Source of the DNA: Primula veris
Lineage: Eukaryota; Streptophyta; Magnoliopsida; Ericales; Primulaceae
Assembly (NCBI GenBank): GCA_963682055.1
Contig: OY821750.1
Coordinates: 560,501 to 624,500 of the forward strand
DNA length: 64,000 nucleotides
Direction: 5' to 3'
Part shown: in pieces, positions 23,122 to 33,971 of the stretch
Position numbering within the stretch: the first letter of the stretch is position 1
Layout of the letters: every line of letters starts with the position of its first letter
Position numbers and translations under genes: made by a program
The notes under the pieces: generated by a model
The model's database searches: none
What the model saw: only the letters and a program-made list of their open reading frames with translations
What the model was told of the DNA's origin: nothing

Positions 23122-23469
23122 TGTTAGTAAATCAGGCGTATTTAAAGTAAGATAAGAATGTAAACCGCACACACTATTTTGATAACGAAGTTCACAAAAA
23201 ATGGCTACGTCTCCGGGCCGCTATAGGTGACACTGCACTTATATATATTATAAGGAGGATTACAAACGTAATCTAGGTTGATCACAAAGATATGGTTCTC
23301 TCACAAGTAGAAGTCTCTCGCTATAATATTCTCTCTCGAATATGTGATAATTAAAATATAAGATAAGTGTGACATATAAAGAACTCATAGTGGGTCTTAT
23401 TATAATTGTTAATGATGTGCGATAATTAGTGAACATGGCCAAAAACACATTTGACTTCACAACTCAACA
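23122..23469 (-). repeat. 3' LTR of copia element 1 (348 bp)
   Basis: On the minus strand it starts TGTTGAGTTGTG right after the polypurine tract AAGTGGGAGAT (23470-23480) and ends TTTACTAACA. It aligns along its length with the LTR at 27102-27448. Confidence 0.8.
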
Positions 23470-23611
23470 ATCTCCCACTTGGAGTCAAATGTCGAGTGTT
23501 TCAAAAAAAACTCTGATTATTCCCGACCACCGAACTCACTATGCTTCCCTGAACAGAATGCTCCCATCGATATCCTTGTATAGTAATTAGTACTCTTGCA
23601 TCGTCGGTAAC

Positions 23612-25680
23612 TTACCCATATTTGCAGTGTAGCGGCGACCCTGAGTTTAAAGCTCGGAGTTCTACTGAGGTCGCACATAACCTCCGTTTGTCGATTGTAA
23701 CAGCTTTCGTTAGCATATCGGCGGGGTTCTTAGCGCCCTCAATCTTTTCTAGCGTGAAGATTCCATCTTCTAGAACAGCCCGGATGAAATGGTAACGTAT
23801 CTGTATGTTCTTGGTGCGTGAATGAAATACAGGATTATTAGCTAGCTGTATAACACTTTGATTATCACAGTGCAGAACTCCCTTGTCGGTTTTCTGACCG
23901 AGCTCCTCTAAGAATCCTTGCAACCAAATCATCTATTTGCTTGCTTCCGTGATCGCGACGTACTCATCCTCTGTGGTTGACAATGCAACGATCTTTTACA
24001 GCTTAGATGTCTATCTCACAGCAGTACCACCATAGGTACAAACACATCCCGTAGTGCTCTTTTGGCTATCCAGATCACCAGCCATGTCAGCATCAACATA
24101 GCCGTGCAGGCCTACCGAGTTCTTTCGGAAACATAATGCCGAACTCACAGTACCCGAGAGATATCTCAATATCCACTTCACAGCTTTCCAATGGTGCTTG
24201 TCCGGGTTACTCATGTAACGTCTGACAACTCCCACTACGTGGGCAATGTCCGGTCTTGTACACACCATAGCGTACATCAAGGTACCAATTGCTTAGGCGT
24301 AGGATATGTTCGACATACGATCATTTCTTTCCTCGTCCGAGGGTGATTGGTCTTTCGATAGGTTAAAGTGTGCGGCTAGAGGTTTGCCCACAGCCTTGGC
24401 ATCACTCATACTGAACCGAGCCAATACTTTCTTCACATACTCAGCTTGTGATAAAAATAATGACCCATCCCTTCCTCAGGAGATCCTCATACCGAGGATC
24501 TGCTTTGCGGCTCCCAAATCCTTCATGTCAAACTGTTTCGTCAACTGTTGCTTTACCTTGTTAATTTCTTCAAGGCTCGACCCGGCGAGCAACATGTCAT
24601 CTACATACAGAAATAGTATGACGCACGAAAAGTTCTCGAATCTCTTCATGAAACAGCAGTGTTCACTATCACTTCCCTCGAACCCGATATCCATCATAAA
24701 ACTGTCAAACTTCTTATACCACTGTCGTGGTACTTGTTTTTGCCCATACAAGCTCTTATTTAGTTTGCAGACCTGTCTCTTTTTTTCCCTTTTCAGCAAA
24801 GCATTCAGGTTGTAGCATGTAAATCTCTTTTTCAAGATCTCCGTGGAGAAAATCAGTTTTCACATCTAACTGCTGTAGATGAAGATTCTCATTAGCAACA
24901 ATGCTCAACAATAGTCGAACAGTCGTCAATTTTACGACCGGAGAAAAGATCTCAGTGTAGTCAATTCCTTTCTTTTGTTGGAACCCTTTGACTACTAATC
25001 GTGTCTTATACCGTTTCGAGCCATCTTGTTCCTCCTTTAGTCGGAACACCCATTTTTTACTCAGTGCCTTTTTTCCCTTGGATAGTTCGACTAACTGTCA
25101 AGTCACATTCTCCTTCAGTGACTTCATCTCATCCTTCATGGTGAGCTCCTACTTGCTCGAGTCTTTCAGGTCCAGAGCTTCTTCTCTACTGTCGGGCTCG
25201 CCTGTATAATTGAGTAGTATGAAATGCGTGGAAGGAGAGTATCGGACAGTAGTTCTCTTTTCGAGATGACCTCGGCCCAATTCAGGTTGAGAAGTTTGGG
25301 GTAACTCCTCATCCTCTTCAGCATGTGCTGGTAGGTTGTCGAGCACCACTGGCTCATCTTCAGCGTTATCTTCCAACTTCATTCTTGGAAACACATTCAT
25401 GTTGACTATACCACTTTCCTCAATGGCGAGCGCGTGTTCTTTCACCACCATATTTTGTCGATCTTTGTACAAAATGCTTTCGTTGAAATTGACATCCTTA
25501 CTGCAAATGATCTTCTTTGGTTGACCATCCCAGAAGTGATATCCAAACTTAGCTCCAGCGTACCTCACAAAGTAACAAACTTTGGATTTCGAGTCAAACT
25601 TAATACGCTCGTTTATATCGACATGAATATATGATAGACAACCGAACACTCGCAGATGTTCTACACGAGAAATTTGATTT
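23612..25680 (-). pseudogene. Copia element 1 pol remnant (integrase tail, RT, RNase H)
   Basis: Several open stretches on the minus strand spell copia pol: FGCLSYIHVD, GIDYTEIFSPVVKLTTVR, VDDMLLAGSSLEE, the RNase H word KSTTGCVCTYGG and, at the end, ADMLTKAVTIDKRRLC. The frame changes near 24800 at a run of T/A where the KGKK.VCKL region is read. The same shift is present at 31870, so it predates the duplication. Further stops occur around 25050-25150 and 23940-24010. It cannot encode a working polyprotein. Confidence 0.85.
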
Positions 25681-25895
25681 ATTGGTAAAGCGAAGAAATC
25701 AATACACCATTCTGTCTCCAATGAACATAGTTGGTTATAAACTAAACAATCATATGGTAAACAACTCCTGATTTCCAGAACAGAAAATCCAAAACAAATT
25801 AGTTTATCCTCTGCAAATTTATTGTAAACTCTGCCGTTTATGCCAAACCCTTGTAGCCCAAAAGGAACAGAATCCCATTGTTGAAACCTCTCAAC
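25681..25895 (-). other. Unidentified open segment fused in frame to the integrase remnant
   Basis: Upstream of the recognisable integrase, the minus-strand frame stays open for about 72 codons with non-copia sequence: ERFQQWDSVPFGLQGFG, VYNKFAEDKLICFGFSVLE and CSLETEWCIDFFALPINQIS. The same segment lies in the same place in the duplicate (32786-33000) with few changes. I do not recognise it. It may be a captured host exon or the flank into which a truncated element inserted. Confidence 0.45.
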
Positions 25896-27101
25896 AGATT
25901 AAATTTTCTTAATAGTATGTATGGTTAGCTCAAAATGTTAACTCTGCTCTTGAGCTTATAAATACCAGGCAATTAAGCTAATTAGTTTTCCTTTAAGGTA
26001 GATTTTCCTTTGAAACAGAAATTCTAATATCTACAACCTTTGAATACATTTAAGTTTGTACTTTATAGAATACTTGTTTTCTGCATATACTCCTTTCAAA
26101 CACATCAATCTTAAACCATACATACATATATCCACTCCCAGAATACTTTTTTCCTAACACCATCACCTCCTCTATCTCTTGCTCTCTCTTTATATATATA
26201 CTAGCGAACAAATCCCACGTGATGTGTGGTGTAACGTTTGGCTTGGTTTGATCTAAGACGTCTCCAAAATATGTTGAATTTGTATTTATTGACCTAATCA
26301 CAAAAATATTGAAAATTAAAAAGAAGGAATCAATTCAGAGTCCAAAATGTATTCAACGTATACACAAACTTAGTAATGTAAGTAACACTAAAAAAAAGTA
26401 CCTCAGAAAACGAATATCTCCATTGTAGGAACCAAATGAATTGTTGAGAAAAAATAAGGAGAGAGAATAGGAGAGAGAGGGGAAGAGGGAATAACAGTTG
26501 TTATGAAAAAAATAGGAGCAGTTATTATCAACGTGTAGCAGTTTTTTATTATAGCGGTTACTCCTTTTAGTATTTGATTTATTTGTAATTTGTGTAATTA
26601 GAGAGGTTTTTGGTAATTATTTATTTTAAAAACTCATAAGCGGTCTACACATCAACTATTAGTAAGATATATATATATATATACAAATGTCTACCATTCT
26701 AGACCTCTGGCAACCTTCTCTTCGCCTCTCGACGGAGAGAAAAAATCCCAAAAAGAATTCAGATGTTCGTTGCGGAAAAAAATCCCAAAAGGAGTCAAAA
26801 CAGAGGTCGCTTTAATCGTACATAGTTAGTTAATGTGACAAGTTCCTAACTTTCTATTTTGTATCCACTGTCACAAACAATTTTTATTCCTTACATTTAT
26901 TTTATTTTTCTGAATGGATAGTACTCCACAGATTAAGAGCTTTCAATAACCGTAAATTACAAAAACTTCCCTAAATGCAAAAACATGTTACAAAACATCT
27001 TAATTTTTATACAAATGCCATTCAGTTATTGAGATTTTGATGATCATAGACATGGGCGCTTACGTTTTGGTAAACAATTTAGCGATGATTTAGCATTTTT
27101 A
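25896..27101. other. Flank segment A (non-copia part)
   Basis: This is the unique-looking flank that, with copia 1, is duplicated at 33000-33184 plus 40069-41552. It contains a CT-rich tract and TATATATA near 26190. It also holds the uninterrupted LINE target (26063-26080), and a deletion relative to copy B at 26785 where the filler ATCCCAAAA copies a nearby sequence. No gene is supported. Confidence 0.6.
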
Positions 27102-27448
27102 TGCTAGGAAATCAGTCGAGCTAAAAAGAAAGACAGAAAACTCAAACCGAGCACACACACAATTTGATAACGGAGTTCACCCGAATTGGTTACGTCTCTG
27201 GGCCGCTACACGTGGCACTTAATATTATTAAGTGGATTACAAACGTAATCTAGCTCTATTACAAGCTATGGTTCTCTCGCGAATAGAACTCTCTCTTGAC
27301 AATATAAATGTGTTGTGTAAAGATGTAATTAAAATATAAGATATTGGAGAATATAAATAGAACCCTTAGTGGGTCATATTACAATTTCAAGTGATATGAG
27401 ATAATTAGAAAACATGGTCAAAAACTCATTTGGCTCCACAACTCAACA
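27102..27448 (-). repeat. 3' LTR of copia element 2 (347 bp)
   Basis: The minus strand runs from TGTTGAGTTGTGG (27448) to TTTCCTAGCA (27102), with polypurine tract AAGTGGGAGAT at 27449-27459. The low-coordinate edge coincides exactly with the point where homology between flanks A and B stops (27101), which confirms the boundary. A probable target duplication base set is TTTTA at 27097-27101. Confidence 0.88.
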
Positions 27449-27625
27449 ATCTCCCACTTGGAGTTAAATGTCGAGTGCTTCAAAAGAACTCCAATTATCC
27501 TCGACCACCGAACTCACTGTGCTCTCCCGAGCAGAATGCTCCCATCGGTATCCTTGTATAGTAATTGATACTCTTCCGTCATCGGAGAGTTTCCCATTCT
27601 TCCAGTGTAGCGACGACCCTGAGTC

Positions 27626-29074
27626 TCAAGCTCGGAGTCCTACTGAGGTTGCACACAGCCTCAGTTTGTCGATTGTAACAGTCTTCGTTAGCATATCGGC
27701 GGGGTTCTTAGCGCCCTCAATCTTTTCTAGCGCGAAGATTCCATCTTCTAGAACAGCCCGGATAAAGTGGTAATGAATCTGTATGTGCTTTGTGCGTGAA
27801 TGGAGTACAAGATTCTTAGCTAGCTGAACTGCACTTTGACTATCACAGTGTAGAACTCCCTTGTCGGTTTTCTGACCGAGCTCCTCTAAGAAACCTTGTA
27901 ACCAAATCATCTCTTTGCTTGCTTCCGTCACCGCGACGTACTCAACCACTGTGGTCGACAATGCAACAATCTTTTGCAACTTAGATGTCCAACTCACAGC
28001 AGTACCACCGTAGGTACAAACACATCCCGTTGTGCTCTTTCGGCTGTCCAGATCACCGGCCATGCCAGCATCCACATAGCCGTGCAGGCCTTCCGAGGTC
28101 TTTCGGAAACATAATGCCAAACTCACTGTACCCGAGAGATATCTCAATATCCACTTCACAGCTTCCCAATGGTGCTTTCCTGGGTTACTCATGTAACGAC
28201 TGACAACTTCCACTGCATGGGTAATGTCCGGTATTGTACACACCATAGCGTACATCAAGCTACCAATTGCTGAAGCATAGGGTATGTTCGACATACGATC
28301 CTTTCCTTCCTCGTCCGAGGGTGATTGTTTCTTCGACAAGCTAAAGTGTGCGGCTAGCGGTGAGCCTACAGCCTTGGTATCACTCATGCTAAACCGTGCC
28401 AACACTTTCTTCACATAGTTGGCTTGTGACCGAAACAAAGACCCATCCCTTTCTCGGGAAATCCTCATACCGAGGATCTGATTTGCGACACCCAAATATT
28501 TCATCTCAAACTGTTTCGCCAACTGTTGCTTCACCTTGTTAATCTTCACAAGGCTCGACCCGGCGAGCAACATATCATCTACATACAAAAGTAGTATGAC
28601 GTACGAAGAGTTCGCAAATCTCTTCATGAAACAGCAGTGATCGCTATCACTTCTTTCGAACCCGGTATCCACCATGAAACTGTCAAACTTCTTATACCAC
28701 TGTCGTGGTGCTTGTTTTAGCCTGTACAAGCTCTTCCTCAGTTTGCAGACCAGTTTCTCTTTTCCCTTTTCAGCAAACCCTTCAGGTTGGAGCATGTAAA
28801 TTTCTTCATCAAGATCTCCATGGAGAAAGGCAGTTCTCACATCTAACTGCTCAAGATGAAGATTCGCATTTACAACAATGCTCAACAATAGCCGAATAGT
28901 TGTCAACTTTATGACTGGTGAAAAGATCTCGGTGTAGTCAATTCCTGCCTTTTACTGGAACCCTTTGACTACTAATCGTTCCTTATACCATTTCGAGCTA
29001 TCTTTTTCCTCCTTTAATCGGAACACCCATTTATTGCTCAGTGCCCTTGTCCCCTTGGGCAGTTCGGCTAACTG
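27626..29074 (-). pseudogene. Copia 2 reverse transcriptase and RNase H
   Basis: The RT begins in the region KWVFRL and GIDYTEIFSPV, with catalytic YVDDMLLAG at about 28570. RNase H shows LHGYVDAGMAGDLDSRKSTT, LSTTVVEYVAVTEASKE and LHCDSQSAVQLAKN, ending ADMLTKTVTIDKLRLC. From 28906 to 27626 there are 426 uninterrupted codons. Upstream in the same frame a TAA follows GFQ (about 28955) and a TAG follows NVT (about 29073). The frame itself is never shifted, so this is a recent casualty of point mutation. Confidence 0.9.
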
Positions 29075-30316
29075 CTAAGTCACATTCTTCTTAAGTGACT
29101 TAATCTCATCCTTCATCGCGAGCTCCCACTTGCTCGAGTCTTTCAGCCCCAGAGCTTCTTCTCTACTTTCGGGCTCGCCTGCATCACTGAGTAATATGTA
29201 ATACAGGAAAGGAGAGTATCGAGCAGGAGGTCTCCTCTCGCGATGACCTAGGAACAATTCAGGTCGAGGAGTTTGGGGCAGCTCCTCGTCCTCTTCAGCG
29301 TGTGTTGAAGGGTTGTCAAGCACCACTGGCTCATCTTCATTGTCATTTTCCAACTCTCTTGGAAACACATTCATGTTGACTATACCACTTTCCTCGGACG
29401 GGAGCGCATGTTCTTCCACCATCACATTTTGTAGATCTTTGTACAAAATGCTTTCGTTGAAGATGACATCCTTACTGCGAATGATCCTCTTTGTTTGACC
29501 ATCCCAAAAGCGATATCCAAACTCAGCTCCACCGTACCCCACAAAGTAACACACTTTGGATTTCGAGTCAAGCTTGGTACGATCATTTATATCGACATGG
29601 ATATATGACAGACAACCGAACACTCGCAACTGTTCATAAGAGATAGGCTTTCCTATCCACTCTTCTTCGAGAATTCTCCTTTCTAAAGGCACTGAGGGTC
29701 CGCGGTTAATGAGATAAACCGCCGTACTTACTGCATGTGCCCACAAGGCTTTGGGCAACCCACTTTGCAGTCTCATACTCCTAGCACGCTCATTGATTGT
29801 TCGGTTTATTCGCTCGGCCATGCCATTCTGCTGTGGCATTCTTCGGATGGTCTTCTCCATCCGAATACCTCTTTGAGCACAGAACTCTACGAACTTCGCA
29901 TCAATGTACTCTCCGCCGTTATCGGACCTCAAACATTTGAGTTTATTCCCGGTCTCTAGTTCGACCATGGCCTTCCATTCTTGAAATTTCTTAAACACCT
30001 CAGACTTGTGTTTCAAGAAATAGACCCATGTTTTTCTCGTCGAATCATCGATGAAGGTCACATAGTACTGAGATCCTCCCAGTGAGGTTACTGGAGATGG
30101 TCCCCATACGTCTGAGTGGACCAGTGCTAGCTTCTCCTCCTTGGGAGGTTTTCCACCTTTCCGGAAGCTTACTTTCTTTTGCTTCCCGAAGATGCAAGCT
30201 TCGCACATGTTGAGGTTGACAGACTTCAAGCCTGGAAGTTTACTGTCTTTCGCTAACATATTCATCCCCTTCTCACTCATGTGACCCAACTGTCGATGCC
30301 ACAGTTCCGAGCAGTT
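29075..30316 (-). pseudogene. Copia 2 integrase
   Basis: The zinc-binding HHCC domain is ELWHRQLGHMS ... MCEACIFGKQ. The catalytic core has HSDVWGP (first Asp), LRSDNGGEYID (second Asp) and NGMAERINRT (Glu), followed by the conserved VFGCLSYIHVD and an acidic spacer leading to RT. It is open for 404 codons. A TAA precedes NCSELWH at about 30316, separating it from protease in the same frame. Confidence 0.92.
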
Positions 30317-31530
30317 TTACGACACAGCTGTCGCAATTGTACGCTCCTCGTCGGTCATGTACAGTGTACCGACCTTACTCCCTTGGGCTATCACCATAGC
30401 TCCTCGTGAAACTTTCCAAGCTCCACAGCTGAACAAAATGGAGTGCCTTTCGGCATCGAGTTGACCTACTGAGATCAGATTCTTGGTCAACCTCGGAACA
30501 TGCCTCACTTTCGTTAGCTTCCATACCGACCCGTTTGGAATGCGAATTTTCACATCGCCCATTCCAACAACATCCAACGCTTCTCCGTCGGCTAGATACA
30601 CTTTACTGAAATTACCCGCAGTGTAATTTTTGAATAAATCCTTCTGAGGGGTTGTGTGAAATGATGCCCCAGAGTCTAGAATCCACGAATCTATATCTCT
30701 CTGTTCGGCAAGCATTAAACAGTCACCCGAATCCTCATCGCTCGCAACATTAGCCATGTGATCACGGCCGATACCCTTCTTCGGCTGCTTGCACTCATGA
30801 CTGAAGTGCCCCATACCCTGGTAGTTATAGCATCGAAGATTCTTCTTACTTCGATCACAATCTTTGCTACCTCGGCTTTGCCCTCTTCTACTTCGGGATT
30901 GTGAACGTCCTCTAACGTCCCATACCCTGGCCTTATCCCAGTCTCTTAAACCCACGTTCAAGGCTGCTCCATCGTTTGAGCATTCACCCATGTCTAATCT
31001 CTTGAGTTCCTCAGCGAGTATTTGATCTCGGATGCCGTTGTAAGTCAATTTCTCCTTTCCAATTGAGTTGCTAACAGCAGCTCGCATGAATTTCTAACTG
31101 TTCAGTAAAGAAGCTAGCAGTATAAGGGCTCTCACTTCATCTTCAAAAGTTATCTCCACCACATCCAACTGATTTACGGTGTCGATGAACTTGTTCACGT
31201 GACTCGCGACATGTGTCCCCTCAGCCATGCGTAGGTTGAACAACTTACGCATGAGATGTACCTTGTTGTTCGTGGATGGTTTCTCATACATGTCGGTGAG
31301 GATCTTCATCATCCCCATCGTCGTCGTCTCTCTTGCGACGTTATGTGCTACACTCCTAAATAGTGTTAGGCGGATCACTCCCAACATTTGTCGGTCTAAG
31401 AGTTTCCACGCCTCCTCGGTGGTCGTGGTCGGTCTTTCCTCAAGAAGAAGTGGCTGATGCATCTTCCTCCTGTAAAGGTAGTCCTCTATTTGCATTCTCC
31501 AGAATGCGAAGTCCTTCCCGTCAAACTTCT
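30317..31530 (-). pseudogene. Copia 2 gag and protease
   Basis: Gag reads from KFDGKDFAFWRMQIEDYL through LMRKLFNLRMAEG. A TAG at about 31091-31093 interrupts it after ASLLNS. The nucleocapsid knuckle reads CYNYQGMGHFSHEC: the second cysteine of CCHC is Tyr, which would impair RNA binding. Protease follows with the catalytic WILDSGASFHTT and ADGEALDVVGMGD. All segments share one frame. Confidence 0.9.
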
Positions 31531-31560
31531 CAGGAGATCCTCATACTGAGATCCTTAAAA
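31531..31560. other. Recombination junction with repeated CAGGAGATCCTCATA
   Basis: CAGGAGATCCTCATAC occurs at 31531 at the edge of copia 2 gag and again at 31582 inside the copia 1-type fragment. Between them AATAATGACCC begins the homology with 24453. The short shared word marks the breakpoint joining the two elements. Confidence 0.6.
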
Positions 31561-32785
31561 ATAATGACCCATCCCTTCCTCAGGAGATCCTCATACCGAG
31601 GATATGCTTTGCGGCTCCCAAATCCTTCATGTCAAACTGTTTCGTCAACTGTTGCTTTACCTTGTTAATTTCTTCAAGGCTCGACCCGGCGAGCAACATG
31701 TCATCTACATACAGAAATAGTATGACGCACGAAAAGCTCTCGAATCTCTTCACGAAACAGCAGTGTTCACTATCACTTCCCTCGAACCCGATATCCATCA
31801 TAAAACTGTCAAACTTCTTATACCACTGTCGTGGTACTTTTTTTTGCCCATACAAGCTCTTATTTAGTTTGCAGACCAGTCTCTTTTTTTCCCTTTTCAG
31901 CAAAGCATTCAGGTTTTAGCATGTAAATCTCTTTTTCAAGATCTCCGTGGATAAAATCAGTTTTCACATCTAACTGATGTAGATGAAGATTCTCATTAGC
32001 AACAATGCTCAACAATAGTCGAACAGTCGTCAATTTTATGACCGGAGAAAAGATCTCAGTGTAGTCAATTCCTTTCTTTTATTGGAACCCTTTGACTACT
32101 AATCGTGTCTTATACCGTTTCGAGCCATCTTGTTCCTCCTTTAGTCGGAACACCCATTTTTTACTCAGTGCCCTTTTTCCCTTGGATAGTTCGACTAACT
32201 GTCAAGTCACATTCTCCTTCAGTGACTTCATCTCATCCTTCATGGTGAGCTCCTACTTGCTCGAGTCTTTCAGGTCCAGAGCTTCTTCTCTACTCTCGGG
32301 CTCGCCTGCATAATTGAGTAGTATGAAATGCATGGAAGGAGAGTATCAGACAGTAGGTCTCTTTTTGAGATGACCTCGGCCCAATTCAGGTTGAGAAGTT
32401 TGGGGTAACTCCTCATCCTCTTCAGCATGTGCTGGTAGGTTGTCGAGCACCACTGGCTCATCTTCAGCGTTATCTTCCAACTTCATTCTTGGAAACACAT
32501 TCATGTGGACTATACCACTTTCCTCAATGGCGAGCGCATGTTCTTTCACCACCATATTTTGTCGATCTTTGTACAAAATGCTTTCGTTGAAATTGACATC
32601 CTTACTGCAAATGATCTTCTTTGTTTGACCATCCCAGAAACGATATCCAAACTTAGCTCCAGCGTATCTCACAAAGTAACAAATTTTGGATTTCGAGTCA
32701 AACTTGGTACGCTCGTTTATATCGACATGAATGTATGATAGACAACCGAACACTCGTAGATGTTCTACACGAGAAATTTGATTTA
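31557..32785 (-). mobile_element. Copia 1-type fragment, duplicate B (RT and integrase tail)
   Basis: Near-identical to 24453-25680, including the RT frameshift at the T-run (31880) and words such as VDDMLLAGSSLEE and FGCLSYIHVD. It lacks the RNase H end and LTR because the junction at 31531-31557 cuts it off. It has no coding value. Confidence 0.88.
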
Positions 32786-33184
32786 TTGGTAAAGCGAAGA
32801 AATCAATACACCATTCTGTCTCCAATGAACATAATTGGTTATAAACTAAACAATCATATGGTAAACAACTCCTGATTTCCAGAACAGAAAATCCAAAACA
32901 AATTAGTTTATCCTCAGCAAATTTATTGTAAACTCTGCCGTTTACGCCAAACCCTTGTAGCCCAAAAGGAACAGAATCCCATTGTTGAAACCTCTCAACA
33001 GATTAAATTTTCTTAATTGTATGTATGGTTAGCTCAAAATGTTAACTCTGCTCTTGAGCTTATAAATACCAGGCAATTAAGCTAATTAGTTTTCCTTTAA
33101 GGTAGATTTTCCTTTGAAACAGAAATTCTAATATCTACAACCTTTGAATACATTTAAGTTTGTACTTTATAGAATACTTGTTTT
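32786..33184. other. Flank segment B, left part
   Basis: Duplicate of 25681-26080, interrupted at 33184 by the LINE. It continues at 40069. Confidence 0.8.
33167..33184. repeat. LINE target-site duplication, left copy
   Basis: TTATAGAATACTTGTTTT, identical to 40069-40086 and to the unoccupied site at 26063-26080. Confidence 0.9.
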
Positions 33185-33365
33185 TTTTTTTTAATTAAAC
33201 CAGCAAACCTTTATTAACAAAGAGTAACATCTCGTGAGCTAAGCCCTCACGATGACTAATATCTAAATCCTTTAACATTAAAATCTAAAAACACAAGCAA
33301 GGCATATACCTGCTTTTACTAGGAAACATAGCTTTTAAAGGAAAAAGAGAACAAAATTCAGCACA

Positions 33366-33700
33366 TGGCAAGAATCTTCATTCTTCTTCAGCAACATTCT
33401 CTTATGAAAAGAGCTATATTTGCATAACCTCAGAACCATTACTTAAATTTTCGAAAGAAAATAGCCAAGGGATGATTCAAAAACTTCAAGGCCTGTCTCT
33501 GAATTACGTAGGAACCTTCATTCTTCTTCAGCAACCTTCTCGCAAGAACCTTCATTCTTCTTCAGCAACTCTCTTCTAAAGAACTATGCTTTTCATATCC
33601 TCAGAACCATTACTTAAAATTTCAAAACCAGCCAAAGGATGTATCCAAACACTTCAAGGCCTTTCTCTTGATTACTCAAAAACCTTCATTCTTTTCTTAT
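33366..33700 (-). repeat. Imperfect ~150-bp repeats in LINE 3' UTR
   Basis: CTTCATTCTTCTTCAGCAAC recurs at about 33375, 33515 and 33548, with a partial copy near 33682. CCTCAGAACCATTACTTAAA and CTTCAAGGCCT follow in two of them. A short array near the 3' end is common in LINE untranslated regions. Confidence 0.75.
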
Positions 33701-33971
33701 CATCTGTTATAAGAGAAAACAGAGTCTAAAAGCCACAAAGGCTAATTGACCAAAACAGCTTCGCAACTGCTAAATTGTAAAGAAACCAAATCCAGCCATT
33801 TTCACAAAGAAATGCAGCCTAGTAAGGGGGAATCACTAAATTGCAGCTTTACAACTGTCAAAGCTTGCAACTTCTCCAGTTTAGAGCCATCTTAGTAAGG
33901 TCAAGTAATAAAAACTGCCAACACTAAGTTCCCATTTGTCCAAAGAAAATCCAAAGCTAAATGATAAAAAA

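Larger units (their letters stand above)
23122..25680 (-). mobile_element. Copia element 1, 5'-truncated (integrase tail to 3' LTR)
   Basis: Minus-strand order: integrase C-terminal region, RT, RNase H, polypurine tract, LTR. The 5' LTR, gag, protease and integrase core are absent; recognisable integrase begins at LRVFGCLSYIHVD near 25650. The part 24453-25680 is repeated at 31557-32785. Same family as element 2 (shared LTR and protein words). Confidence 0.85.
27102..31530 (-). mobile_element. Copia element 2, nearly complete but lacking 5' LTR and gag start
   Basis: Order on the minus strand: gag, protease, integrase, RT, RNase H, polypurine tract, 3' LTR, the Ty1/copia order. The gag starts abruptly at KFDGKDFAFWRMQ (about 31530), normally a few residues inside gag. 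Beyond it lies a fragment of copia 1 type instead of a leader and 5' LTR. Confidence 0.92.
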
